Assembly: GCA_021307315.1 (NCBI GenBank)
Contig: JAJSPD010000009.1
Coordinates: forward strand, 558,001-622,000
Direction of reading: 5' to 3'
DNA from: Bisporella sp. PMI_857
Lineage: Eukaryota > Ascomycota > Leotiomycetes > Helotiales > Helotiaceae
Length of the DNA stretch: 64,000 nt
The notes under the pieces are model-generated. The model saw nothing but the letters and a program-made list of their open reading frames with translations, was not told where the DNA came from and searched no databases. Position numbers and translations under genes: made by a program. This document shows positions 32,436 through 42,934 of this stretch, piece by piece (positions within the stretch are counted from its first letter, which is position 1; the number at the start of each line of letters is the position of its first letter).

Positions 32436-34995
32436 CTATGCCATGCTCTGAAATCTTTCCTTTGCCTTGTCTTTCGCTTTACTTACGAAGTCGGCGTAAC
32501 TACCTTTAGTTTGTCGGCTTGCTTCCTCAACTGCGTCGCCAAGCTTTCCACCAACCGCGCCAAGTCCAACACCTTGGCTATAAGCTTCAGTTGGGATCAC
32601 TTCAGTACGACCGGTTCCTTGCGCACCTAGTCCTTCTCCAACAGACCACCCCATTTTACCCAATAGAGCAGCACCCTTAGATGGCACTAGCGCATCGTCT
32701 GTTGCTTTCTGTACTGTCGGGATTTGTGTAGTATCCTTTGATAAGCGATTGTGCTGTTGAGGAGCTGGCTGTTTTGGCTGGTTGAAGGCTGTTCTGCGTT
32801 CCTTTGCCCTATCTCGATAAACCGAGCCTTCCATGTCCCCCTCAGAGTTCGTAGACTTAGTAAGTTTGGCAAGAGCTTTCGCTACAAGAATCTCATTTTG
32901 CAGATTGTCCTTGTGAAGTTGACTCATGCGTTCGTGTTTATTGACTTCCGCTACTGTTTTAAACTGGCGTGAGCAAAGGAGACAGCAATTACGCTGTGAA
33001 TCCGCAAAGGTTTGATTCGGTGGTGTTTCCGATGGAGCTACTGATGCCTGTTTTGCACTTGCAGACTGGGTTTCTAATGGAGAATCCGTTTCCTGATCAT
33101 CCTTCGTTGGTAAGCCATGAAGCTCTGCATGTCGATTGGTCCAAAATTGGAGATGAGGCGCCACAACTTTTTTGTTGGAAACGGCGGCATCCTTTTCCAC
33201 TTTTCTTTTCTTCGATTTTGGTTCTCCATCTTTATCAACGGGTAGAAGACCTTCGCGCGCGGCAGCCACAGCAAGATTGGCATGCTCGCGTTCTCGTGTT
33301 TTGCTAGCAGTAAGCACAGGCGGGGCTACGGTGATGAGCTCATTTACATATGCTGCCTCGTCCCAATACATGAGTCTTAATGCTGGGTTAAGAAGAGGGT
33401 TGAACGTGAACTTCTCTGACTCTGGATCGAGTAGTTGTAGAACAGGCACGAATACCCCGGCGTGAATATAAGATACCAATACAGGCTTGCTAGAAATTGT
33501 GAACCGCTCACTCGCTTTGAACTTGGCCATGGCTGCTTGTGCGTCGTCGACAGTGCTAAACTCTGCAAATCCGTATCTCCAGGACTCATTAGTTTTCCTA
33601 TCTCGTACAAGTAGTACTCGCTGAAGTGATCCTTCTTTAGCACCTAGACTCGAATCACTGGATGTCGATGATATCTTTTTCTTGCTTCCTGCGGCGTCCG
33701 AAGCAGCCTGGCTAGGCTTAGACTTGTAGAGTTTGCTGATTCCTTTAGACAATATTTCTTCGTTCACACCTGGCTCGAGTCCCCGAACTAAGAGAAACTG
33801 AGAAGCAGCATTATCAGGAGATGCATCGCTGTCTCCAGTTGTCGCGAAACCAGAAAATGCTGACATATTAGGTTGGGCGATGACCAGACCATGTGAAGAA
33901 GACCCTTTGAAGCTTCAGTGCAAATCAAATATGACAGTAGCCAAAACACTTACGCGTTCTAGGCGCATTGCAGCGATGGCATAGTATTCTGTGAGAGTAA
34001 TTCACAAGGTAACACTAGATCATGTAAGCAAGACCTATCTCGATCGACTCATGGACCTTACCACATCACACTTCCAGTCATCCTCACTCCGGCCAGCGTG
34101 TGCTCGATCATCCTTTTCTCGACTATATGCAATTCGAACTTTGATTGGCCTAGCCTCGCTCACGGCGCTTGGATCGTATGCGCCATACAAAGATACGGTC
34201 GGGTAATACTCATCAAGGAATGCTCTAGCTTCGGGAAGTCCGACAAATTGCACGAATGCAAATTGACGTGATAATCCTAGTGCAGTGTTAGAACACACTC
34301 ATGCAAAGCAGTTCTTGAAGATCCTACCCGTTCTTTTATCCTTGATCAATCGGACCTCTTCGATAGCTTGGACTCTAAGCCGACGTTGTAATTCATTCAA
34401 GATCTATAAATCGACATAAGCGGCCGAGAAGGCCAATTCTATGCTTAGCCAGAATTCCAATATTTGTTATTGAGCACTTAGGCTGAAATTGGGCAGTTCA
34501 AGGAGTATATTTGGGATCGTAAATGAAGAGAAATTGGGCGGCCAACGTCTTCCTGAGTCATGTCCATAGGGAGTCCTTCTAATATCACAGTTCGGTTGGG
34601 AGCTGCGCCATAGTATGGTGAACGACTTCGACTTCGATTTCGAGGGGATTCGTATCCTTCTTGATCGCGATCTGTGTATCTGCCTCGCCCCTCTCTCCGT
34701 GGTGATCTTGAGCGACTATATTCATGTTCATGATTGTCATTATATCGGTCACCTCGTTGGAATGCAGTTTCGACGTCCCATTCTCCGGCGGGTCCTCGTG
34801 GAGGTGTCCTTCGATTATCTTCAGATATCCAGTATTAGCACATATTCAGGGATGGTTTCTATCTCCAAATAATCGATTACCCTTCCGGTATGTGTTATAG
34901 CCTTGGGATGAGCTTCGATGATAATCATCATAAGGCTGATCATCGTACATTTTCGAATCATGGCCAGATGGCCTTACAGGACGATTGCGATCCAT
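32436..34995 (-). CDS. RBM5/RBM10-like splicing factor (RRM, RanBP2 finger, RRM, C2H2, G-patch)
   Basis: Six exons (34995-34881, 34818-34547, 34403-34328, 34276-34062, 34014-33954, 33904-32436) give 735 residues. The N-terminus is Arg/Ser/Asp-rich (NRSRSRSPYYG). RRM1 starts with RTVILEGLPMDMTQED and contains SRQFAFVQFVG. A RanBP2-type zinc finger appears only after splicing: DDWKCDVCYLVNY then ILCHRCNAPR, with all four Cys spaced C-x2-C-x10-C-x2-C. RRM2 has FLLVRGLEPGVNEEIL and SWRYGFAEF. Then come an OCRE-like aromatic/charged region, a C2H2 finger (CCLLCSRQFKTVAEVNKHER), and a G-patch with LGKMGWSVGEGLGAQGTG. This domain order is specific to the RBM5/6/10 group, which binds pre-mRNA and the spliceosome. 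It is head-to-head with the MoaE gene. Confidence 0.93.
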
Positions 34996-35267
34996 GATTG
35001 GATTTGTAGATGGAAGCTGCTCTGATACCGTTGATTTATGAGTTGATAGACATGAATGAGCTGTAAATGAGTGCGCCGATATGCGAGGAACAATGAAGTG
35101 GTAGTTTTGTCAAGTTTCAAGCTTAAACGAGGCTGACATTGACCGTCCACTTCCTTGGCCATCAGCGCTAACAGTCACGTGGACTTCTGTGCTAAATGAA
35201 AAGCATCCACTCACCTTCTTCATCGCTAGGCACATCTGACAATTTCGCTCAATATTAGTTGATGATT
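34996..35267. promoter_or_regulatory. Compact divergent promoter, RBM5-like / MoaE-like
   Basis: Only 272 nt separate the two opposite start codons, so the transcription start regions must be close together or overlapping. Confidence 0.55.
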
Positions 35268-35797
35268 ATGGCGAAAGAGCTGCAAGAGGATGATTGCTTT
35301 GTCGCTTTGACCCACGTCCATCTAGATGCAAAAGCTATCATGGATCTTGTTCGAAGCCCCAAGGCTGGTGCCATAGTGATCTTTGCAGGTGATTCACTTG
35401 ACCTTAGGAATTATTTGTAATTGATGGGTTACCAGGGACTACTCGTGATAACTTTGGTGGCAAGCCAGTAAAGGAGTTACAATATACATCTTACGAGCCA
35501 CGAGCTCTGCGGACTATGTTGGATATCTGTAAGGATATCCATCAAAAACACTCTCTTGTTTCTATTGCCATGATCCATCGTCTTGGGGTTGTGCCTATTG
35601 GCGAAGAAAGTATCCTGATCGCTGTATCATCACCGCATCGTCAGGCTGCTTGGAGGGCCGGGGAGGAAGCTCTAGAAGAGTGTAAAGCAAAAGTCGAGGT
35701 TTGGAAGAGGGAAGAGTTCGGTGGCGACAACGGCGGCGTATGGCGAGCAAATCGTGATGGTGCTGTCGGCTCAAGGATAGACAATATCCAACAGTGA
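35268..35797 (+). CDS. Molybdopterin synthase catalytic (large) subunit, MoaE/MOCS2B
   Basis: This enzyme inserts two sulfurs into precursor Z (cPMP) to make molybdopterin, using a thiocarboxylated MoaD-type partner. Two exons (35268-35388 and 35436-35797; 47-nt intron) give 160 residues, the usual length. Motifs are DLVRSPKAGAIVIFAGTTRD (the intron splits the Gly of FAGTTRD), LQYTSYEPRALRTML, SIAMIHRLGVVPIGEESILI, SSPHRQAAWRA and the active-site lysine loop KVEVWKREEF. The C-terminus WRANRDG is family-like. It acts in the cytosol. The fungal name cnxH is used in Aspergillus. No partner subunit gene is in this window. Confidence 0.95.
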
Positions 35798-36549
35798 CCA
35801 TTACGCTTGCAACTGGTTGAGCTGGTGGCTGAGAGAACGACATTTTATAGCTCGGATGTCTATCCTGCGTCCAAAGATTGCCACTAGCTGTGAGCCGCCT
35901 ACGTATATCACGTTGTGTGATTATCGAAACATTGCTTCATGTTTGCCTACCTGACACTTCCCAACAGTCAAACTACACCAGCCGTGTATCGATATAGCAT
36001 GAAAGCACCTTTACATGCAACACAGAAGCAAAAAAGCTATTGAACAAAAGTCATTGGCTAAGGTTCTGATTCATCAAGTACCAACGCTACCCCGACACCT
36101 CTTTGCCACTACAAGTCGAAACTGTAGACCATAGCTACCTAAATTGCAATTAAAGCCTGGCCAAAGGATATCCCGATACTATTAGCCAAGAGTGCATGGT
36201 CACTTACTCAGGACCAAAACATTGGAGTTTTATTATTCGTTTCCTGCGTCACCGCATCGTTTTAGCCATTACCTTTCAATAGAGGCAATCAAAGGGGGGA
36301 AACAATTCCCCAGTGCTTCTATAATGCTTAGTCAGCAGTGTAACATTCCCTCGTTTCCCCGCATTCTCTCGTTGTATAAGCGCTTTGCCTTACTTGTAGT
36401 ATTGATACCTTTCATACCGCGACTAGTTTACGAAGACAAGCATCATCTCAATTTGTTCAAATACAAGTTTCTTTACCACTCCTGTGATCTCAATATAATC
36501 CTCATTCTACACCTAAATAAAACGCAATCCATTGTTACTCACTTCTAAT
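35798..36549. other. Intergenic region
   Basis: 752 nt between the MoaE stop and the next SDR start. It includes pyrimidine-rich stretches near 36340-36500 suited to a promoter. No gene seen. Confidence 0.45.
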
Positions 36550-37640
36550 ATGTATCCATATCGCGCCTTTCGCAAATTTTGTCAGATATCCCTCAGAAAA
36601 AGTCGTTCCCGCACGCTGATGACCCTCCCTTCGTTCTCCCTTGAAGGGAAGACATGTGTCGTTACTGGTGCCGGACGAGGTTTAGGGAAGGAATTCTTAA
36701 CAGCATTTGCTCTCAGCGCCGCTCGTGGAGCTTGCGTTGATCTTAATCTAAGTCGTGGCCAGGATTCGATAAAGCACATTATGGAATATATTTCCACTCA
36801 GGATGTTCCCAAAGATTATGCTCCTGAGCTTCGTGCATATGCTTGCGATGTGACCTCGGAATCACAAGTCAAAGATACATGGGCTGCCATAGTCAAAGAC
36901 TTTGGCAAAGTCGATGTTGTGGTAACAGCTGCGGGCATTGTTGAGAATTTCGAAGCCGAGAATTATGCCTATGACGCTTGGAGGAGGATGATTGATATCA
37001 ACCTGAATGGCAGCTTCCTGTTTGCAAGAGAAGCTGGGAAATACTGGATAGACCAGAAAATTAAGGGAAACCTTATTTTGATATCGTCTATGAGCTCGAA
37101 AATATGTGTCCGGCCACAAAAGCAGGCTGCGTACAATGCAGTGAGTCCTTCACCAATCATATGATTGACTCAAGCCCGTTTATACAAATCGCCTGGCACT
37201 AACATTCTTTCTCATTTCGCTGATAAATTCATAGTCAAAAGGTGCCGTTTCATTGATGGGTAGAAGTCTTGCTACAGAGGTGATTCAGTCTAAGTGTCAA
37301 TCAAGACAGTACTTACATAACATTTAGTGGGGCCCGAAAGGGATTCGAGTCAACCAGCTTTGCCCAGGTTATATGAAAACCGACTTAATTATTGACCTTC
37401 TAGCTCACGAAGGAAAGCACATCGAGGAGAACTGGGTGAAAGATATTCCTTTGGGACGTCTCGGCAAGCCCAGCGAGTTGCAAGGCACGATCGTCTGGAT
37501 GGCATCTGATGCATCTTCGTACCTCAATGGCAGTGATATTGTGAGTCCTTTCCAAATGCCTGTCGTTCTTTTATACATTGCGGCTATGCCTTCCGTCCTA
37601 ACCAACCTAGGTCGTCGATGGTGGCTACACATGCTGGTAG
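36550..37640 (+). CDS. Short-chain dehydrogenase/reductase (sorbose/mannitol reductase-like)
   Basis: Four exons (36550-37140, 37235-37279, 37328-37540, 37611-37640) give 292 residues. NAD(P) binding is GKTCVVTGAGRGLGKEF. The structural motif DVVVTAAGIVENF replaces the usual NNAG. Catalytic residues are Ser in LILISSMSSKI and Tyr/Lys in AAYNASKGAV, where the first splice joins YNA to SKGA. Then RVNQLCPGYMKTDL and the last tiny exon VVDGGYTCW follow. It resembles fungal NADP-dependent sorbose or mannitol dehydrogenases, but the substrate is not certain. A second in-frame Met (at 36619, MTLPSFSLEGK) could be the true start; the extra N-terminus is basic (YRAFRKFCQISLRKSRSR) and might target mitochondria. 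Confidence 0.92.
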
Positions 37641-38401
37641 AGAGCAATGTATCAGATGTTTTGGGGTATCAGTAATGCACTGAATAAGGCACTATGAGAA
37701 ACGTCGCCAGGTCGGCCATTCGGCACGAGCCCCATCAAATCCGAATATTCTCAAATCAGATCCAGATTGGTAAATAGCCCTTTGAAACTCTCTTTCTATG
37801 TTGGATGATCATGTTTCGTTGATGCTCAGCCCTCGGCTAGGCTGCTCTGCTTTGGTCCCTCGCTTAGCCTCACACTAGCACCCCTCAGACATTCTCCGTC
37901 TCATATCTTTATCAACCCCTCCACAAATCTGGCTGGTGATCATGTGTGCGTTGATTTTCGGATCTACTCAGGGTTTTCTGATTTGTCAATTGCGAAATCG
38001 CATCGGAGACTTGTTGTCTGGACCTAATAAAACGGAAAGATGTGAGGAACCCCTTTTGACTGATGTTTTGTAACAGCTCCATGGCGACTTAGCCACCAGG
38101 AGGAGTCTTGGGAACCTGAAAATTTCTGAGGTTGTAACGGACTTGGGTGCCGAATGTTTTACAAAAGGGAGTTGAAGCGCTCTGGGCAGAGTCCTTTTTC
38201 TTTCGTGCTTCTTAGCAGTCTTGACTGTCACTATAAGCTAGCCAACACTCTCCGTCGCTCTGAGCGGGGACCACTCCATTAGAACATAAATCTATATCTG
38301 AAGTATAAGGATTCATCTCCGTCGGAGGTAGACAGCATTATTCTTTTCAGAAGCTTGTCCATCAACGTATTTGCCTTCCGTCACAACTCAATTCTTTCAA
38401 A
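37641..38401. other. Intergenic region
   Basis: 761 nt without a recognised gene, between the SDR stop and the small secreted-protein gene. Confidence 0.4.
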
Positions 38402-38813
38402 ATGCGGCCCGCCTCAATCTTATTCATACTATTCGCTGGGTCAGCTTTCGGTCGAGTCATACCTGCCTTCCTCCTTCCAGGTCTTTCGGCTGCGGACGTT
38501 GCATCAAGGAGCATTAAGGATACCATCATCCGGAGCGCAGACATTGATGATTCAACAATTATTCGAGGTGCGGTTCTGTCAAAACAATAAGCGGTTGGCT
38601 ATCCTGGCTAGCGGTGTAGGATCTGAAGTGGGCTCGGCCTTGGATTTCATTCTAGGAGCGCTGAAGAAGAGCGATGACGAGCCGCGTGCGCTCACTTGGC
38701 TGAGAGCTGCTTATATTTTTGTACTGTACACGAGGGCTTTGATGATGGGAGTTCTGGGGGTTGCTGGTCTGTGGGCTTGTGTTATAGGTGTTGCTTTGGA
38801 ATATACCCGGTGA
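38402..38813 (+). CDS. Small protein with signal peptide and C-terminal hydrophobic helix
   Basis: Two exons (38402-38567 and 38620-38813; 52-nt intron GTGCGG...TAG) give 119 residues. The start RPASILFILFAGSAFG is a good signal peptide. The mature part is short and charged (SRSIKDTIIRSADIDD). It is followed by a Gly-rich hydrophobic helix, ALMMGVLGVAGLWACVIGVA, close to the end. No cysteine pattern of an effector is seen. The intron is the only splice I found that joins the signal-peptide frame to the second open frame. The gene converges with the dioxygenase gene; the stops are 69 nt apart. No family recognised. Confidence 0.6.
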
Positions 38814-38882
38814 ATTTCAGAGTTGGCGCGATGGACGAAAGGCGATAGCAGAAGAAGCAAGAGATTACTCAGATGAATGCAT

Positions 38883-39870
38883 TCAATCTGCAAATACACC
38901 TCGCGACTTCTCTCTTCTCACACAGAGATCTGAGCGGATGACCCATTTCTCGCCCTCAATTACCTCCCTCCCTTCGTGCTATTTTGCATTAGCATCCCAT
39001 TATATCAGTACATTGAAATTCTTGTTTAAATAGGAGGCAGAAACTTACCAGCATGCAATCGTTCCCATGCTTGTGGAGTAATAGCATTCCTGTTTCTAGC
39101 CCAACCACGATCTCTTTTTCGATCAGAGATGTCTTTCCGGGAATCTCATCAGGGTAGAATACGGTTTCTCCACCTTGGCAGCCCGTTGCTGGAGATGTGA
39201 GATAAAGAAGGAGTGTCCAAGTTGTTTTTGCTGGTGTAGGAGTGGGTTTTGTGGATAGCGAGAGAACATTAGATTCATCATCTACATTGATGATGAGGAT
39301 ATGACTTTTGGGGATATTCGGTGGAAGCCTTACAGTGTTGGTCGAAGAACTGACCCTTTTTATATCGATATATACGAATAGATGGATTAAGCCCCACTAC
39401 TTCTCCGCCCCTACATATTTGTATCAGTACCTTGTGCAGGACCCGAAAGCCCTTAATGTGACTTACCACAACTCCCTCCTCTCCTTTTCCGTCAATTTAT
39501 CCTCCTCATCCCCCCCATCCCCTTCTTCTCTGTTACCACAAATCAGCTCCCTTAGCCCGGTCTCCACCCACAACCGGTTCGCAAAACTTTCGTCGAAGAC
39601 CTGAAATCTATCATTAACCCGTAATGCCTCTCCTTTCTTTGGTTTACCTGGTGTAGTCACCAACGGCAAACTTGAGAGAAATGAAACATAGTTTTTGCAT
39701 AACGTCGAAGTGAAGAAGTTATGGATGAGAACTATTTGGGAGGGTACAAGATGAGTCAGAGAGAGGTCTGATGTTGGTAGGAGAGGCTTGAAGATAGGCC
39801 AGTTTGAGGATGGGACCTTCTCTTCTTTCGGTGCCTTGGGTACGGCCTTGGATTTTTTAGACGGCGCCAT
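38883..39870 (-). CDS. 2-oxoglutarate/Fe(II) dioxygenase (prolyl-4-hydroxylase-like)
   Basis: Four exons (39870-39467, 39410-39334, 39281-39049, 38978-38883) give 269 residues. The double-stranded beta-helix motifs are NPSIRIYRYKKGQFFDQH joined by splicing to YDESNV, giving the H-x-D iron site; TWTLLLYLTS; GCQGGETVFYPDE; and the distal His in HEGREVIEGEKWVIRSDL, where Lys would bind 2-oxoglutarate. The N-terminus is Lys-rich (APSKKSKAVPKAPKEEK) without a signal peptide, so it is probably nuclear or cytosolic rather than an ER collagen-type hydroxylase. The target protein is unknown. Each splice restores a family motif, which makes the model reliable. Confidence 0.9.
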
Positions 39871-41345
39871 TGTTTATCGGTTGCATACACTGAAAAATAA
39901 TGAGCCTCGACTGCCGCAATGGATATTGATGTGATATTGAAGAGCTGGCAGCCTCCACATCTAGGTTTTGATTGGCGGTAATCAGTGATCACGTGTTGAT
40001 AGAAAGGATCTTGGCGTATATTTACATATATACCTTCTGTCACCTCATAGAATCGCTGTTATACCATCTCAAGATTTATATTTATATTTTGATCGGTGCA
40101 CGACATGCGGATTTTGATCCTCTAGTGTGATCCTCTCGTTTGAGTAAAGTGTACCAACCGAATCACAACTTGACTCTTTGTTCTAGTGCTTCTATTTGCT
40201 CAGCAAACTAGAGCCGTGACGAATATGCTACTCTTACAGAGCGCTTATTTATAATTCCTACACTCATCCTTTTACCTTTGTTAATTAGGCCCTAAACCTA
40301 AACGAGTTTGGCAAGTATCAACTCGATCACATCGAGTTTTTCGTTGTGGATGCCGAACTACAAGATTACCATCTTTTTCTGCCCAGCATCTCGAAATCCT
40401 ATTTTCTAAAAATTCGTTAAATATACTTCATGACACTTAGACTCTCACTATTCTGTACAAAAAATAAATCAAAGTCCTTTAACGAGTATACCTGGCTCTT
40501 TTCGCAGGAAAATAGTTGAGAGACGAGACAGCATCAAGTATGTTGTCAACAGGTGCCCAAAACAGACTGGCATAATACAAGGTACCGCTATTTCAGATGC
40601 GTGAAGGTAACTAATTTATGTACCAAAACCTTGTAGTGTGTTTAAGAAAATGGTCAGAGGAGTACAATGATGAGCAGCTGCGAGGAGAAGAATGTGTTGG
40701 AAGATCACCGGTCCAAACGGCAAGTCGCGTTTGCAAGAGTCAATAGCTCTAAGAACACTTGCTAGTAGACATCATGGGGAAGCTCGATAGTCCAAGACCT
40801 TGCGTGTGTTCAGTTATTGCTATTTTCCTAATCTCTATTCTAGCTGATGATCTCTGTTGATGGCAAGTAGCTGTGAAGGTCTGCGTTGTTTTCATCTACA
40901 CAATCTGCTTGCTTAACTCAACAGTACTTTTTACATTGTAGTCAGCATGCTACGAAACATTCCAATATGTTCTATAGTCCATTGGGCAAGAGGGCCATTT
41001 AGTTCTGAACTAAAACCTTTCAATATATGTGGCAAATCCAAATCGCGAAGTGCTTAAACCCCACGTAGTCGTTGGCATCCGCTCGTTCCTGACAAGAACG
41101 GGCCTTCCTCTGCTACCAATGCATAGAAAAATTGAACGAATTGAACGTAGCGGATTGCTTGAGCACTGTCTCGTACAAAAGCACCTAAGAATAAGTAGAG
41201 AAGAAGCGCTGCATATATGTAGCATGTGTAATTTCTGCTTAAAGCTAGCTGGACTATTATACATCATAAGAGATTACTCTACGGGTATCTTCATATCTAA
41301 AATATCATAACTTGCTCCAGTTCCTTCCTCACTCACTCCTCAATA
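39871..41345. other. 1.5 kb intergenic region, no gene seen
   Basis: AT-rich. Short open frames only (for example 41029-41310 plus, 93 codons, no motif). The left end should carry the dioxygenase promoter. No repeat or RNA gene recognised. Confidence 0.4.
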
Positions 41346-42206
41346 TCAAAGTCGTCTTCCATCAAGCTCCTGCACCTGTGCTGCATCCAATTCCGAAGGT
41401 TGTTGATATTGTGAAGGTGGTTTCCATTGAGATACACCTCCAGCGTGAGATGTATACCCATCACGATATGCTGGCGCTTCATGTGCATATTGAGCTGATC
41501 CTCCCAACTCCGCGATCGCTGGCCGCTTCTTTTTATACCTCCTTACAAAGAAGATGGCTGCTACTATCAAAACGAGCGCTAATATTGCCGCACCAACCCC
41601 AATTCCTGCCTTTGCACCAGTCGATAGCCCGGACGACGAGGACTCTGACTTATTCTGGGCTGAGGAGGTAGCCGTGTTAGTCGGTGCTGAAGTCGACGTA
41701 CCGGTCTGGCTTAGGGCAGGAGGGTCGCTAGTCGTCGTTGAAAGAACAGATGAAGTCGTACTCGAGCTGGAGCTCGTGCTTGTGCTCGTACTCGTACTCG
41801 AGGAAACACTACTCGAACTCGTTGACCGTACGGTCTCAGCCCAAGTACTAATCCCTCCCGCCGCGAGCTCGTTCTCAAACTGCCAAACCACAGTATTTCC
41901 CAATTCGGTCTCCAGGAAAGAAAAGTGGCAGAACATCTCTACGCTCGAATTAACGTTGAGCTTCTGAGTTGGATGCGTGAACGTGTAAGGAGAAGTATTG
42001 CCATTAGAAACGTCGATAGTAGCAACTGTGTCACCGCCTACAGGCTCAAGACACCACAAGTAGACGTGAGGTGTTTCGCTGGCCGGCGTCCACTCCAGTA
42101 TCATCACGTCGCCCAGATGGACTGGGCCGAAAGAACTTGTCTGAGCGATGGGAGGCAAAGCCGCTCCTCGGGGAGGGAAATCCCATGTTTGCGGATCAGT
42201 GGACAT
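41346..42206 (-). CDS. Ser/Thr-rich single-pass membrane protein, wall-sensor-like
   Basis: The 286-residue open frame has an N-terminal beta-rich domain (VHLGDVMILEWTP, VYLWCLEPVGG, VVWQFENELA) with few cysteines. A Ser/Thr tract of about 60 residues (residues about 125-190) is likely O-glycosylated. It is followed by one transmembrane helix, GIGVGAAILALVLIVAAIFF, a basic stop-transfer RRYKKKR, and a Pro/Gln/Tyr-rich cytosolic tail. This layout matches the Mid2/WSC-like class of surface sensors, but no WSC cysteine domain is present. A signal peptide is missing from this frame, so an upstream first exon between 42207 and 42400 is likely. The coding of the Ser/Thr tract is a hexamer-like repeat near 41756-41822. 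Confidence 0.75.
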   Translation of the reverse strand: MSTDPQTWDFPPRGAALPPIAQTSSFGPVHLGDVMILEWTPASETPHVYLWCLEPVGGDTVATIDVSNGNTSPYTFTHPTQKLNVNSSVEMFCHFSFLETELGNTVVWQFENELAAGGISTWAETVRSTSSSSVSSSTSTSTSTSSSSSTTSSVLSTTTSDPPALSQTGTSTSAPTNTATSSAQNKSESSSSGLSTGAKAGIGVGAAILALVLIVAAIFFVRRYKKKRPAIAELGGSAQYAHEAPAYRDGYTSHAGGVSQWKPPSQYQQPSELDAAQVQELDGRRL

Positions 42207-42934
42207 GTTGTGCTGGTGAAGATCCTCAACAGAGCGCGACGAGACAAGTCAATGAAGGAGCCTCTACTCTGCTCTTTCGATTGTTCTCAATGGACAGCAA
42301 AAAAGAGAGAAGATGGAGAAGGCGTCGCCGCCCGCGCCATCGACCCGCGCCTCAACCATGCATGGAAGGAGGATGGTTAAGATGAAACACCTGTATATCC
42401 TAGTTAAACCCATTTTAGACCTCAGCCTCGCACAAGATGAGGGGAAGATTCATTGGCCGAACTTTTACAGCCAAGAGGTCATTGTCAGGTTCAATCAAAA
42501 ATAGTAAGGTCTTGGCAGCGAACTCAACTTCTCATCTTTCTCCCAATCAAAAGTTTCACGGATAGTTTCACAAGTTTATGTACTGTATGGACTTCTTTGG
42601 CCGACTTGCAAGACAAAAGGCCGTGGCTCAGGAGGTTCCTTTCACATTCAGATTTTAGAGACTTGGATGCACAACAGATGAACTTATTTCGGATGAACGT
42701 ATTGTCTCATGTTGATGAAGCAAACCTGGTCGAAGGAATCCGTACACACCAGTCGAAGAACTCATCACGGCTAGAACAAGCTAGACGAACGGACATGGGA
42801 CATCACAGTGGTAGCATGTAACTTCAGGTACATGAAGAGAATGTCATACTGTCCGTTCTATCAATCGCTCCATGAAAATACATCTATGGATATCATTACA
42901 GTTACAAGTTCTAAAAAGTTGTTCATCATTACCA
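42207..42934. other. Spacer, may hold a missing first exon
   Basis: Between two minus-strand surface-protein genes. A short first exon coding the signal peptide of the downstream gene may lie within 42207-42400. I could not fix it. No other gene seen. Confidence 0.4.

Noticed and set aside
38355..38813. A single 152-codon frame as the gene
   Set aside because: It has no ATG start near its beginning. The spliced model from 38402 with a signal peptide explains both halves better.
41554..41967. 137-codon plus-strand frame with Glu/Val/Leu repeats
   Set aside because: It is the antisense reading of the Ser/Thr tract of the minus-strand surface protein; the repeat composition explains its openness.
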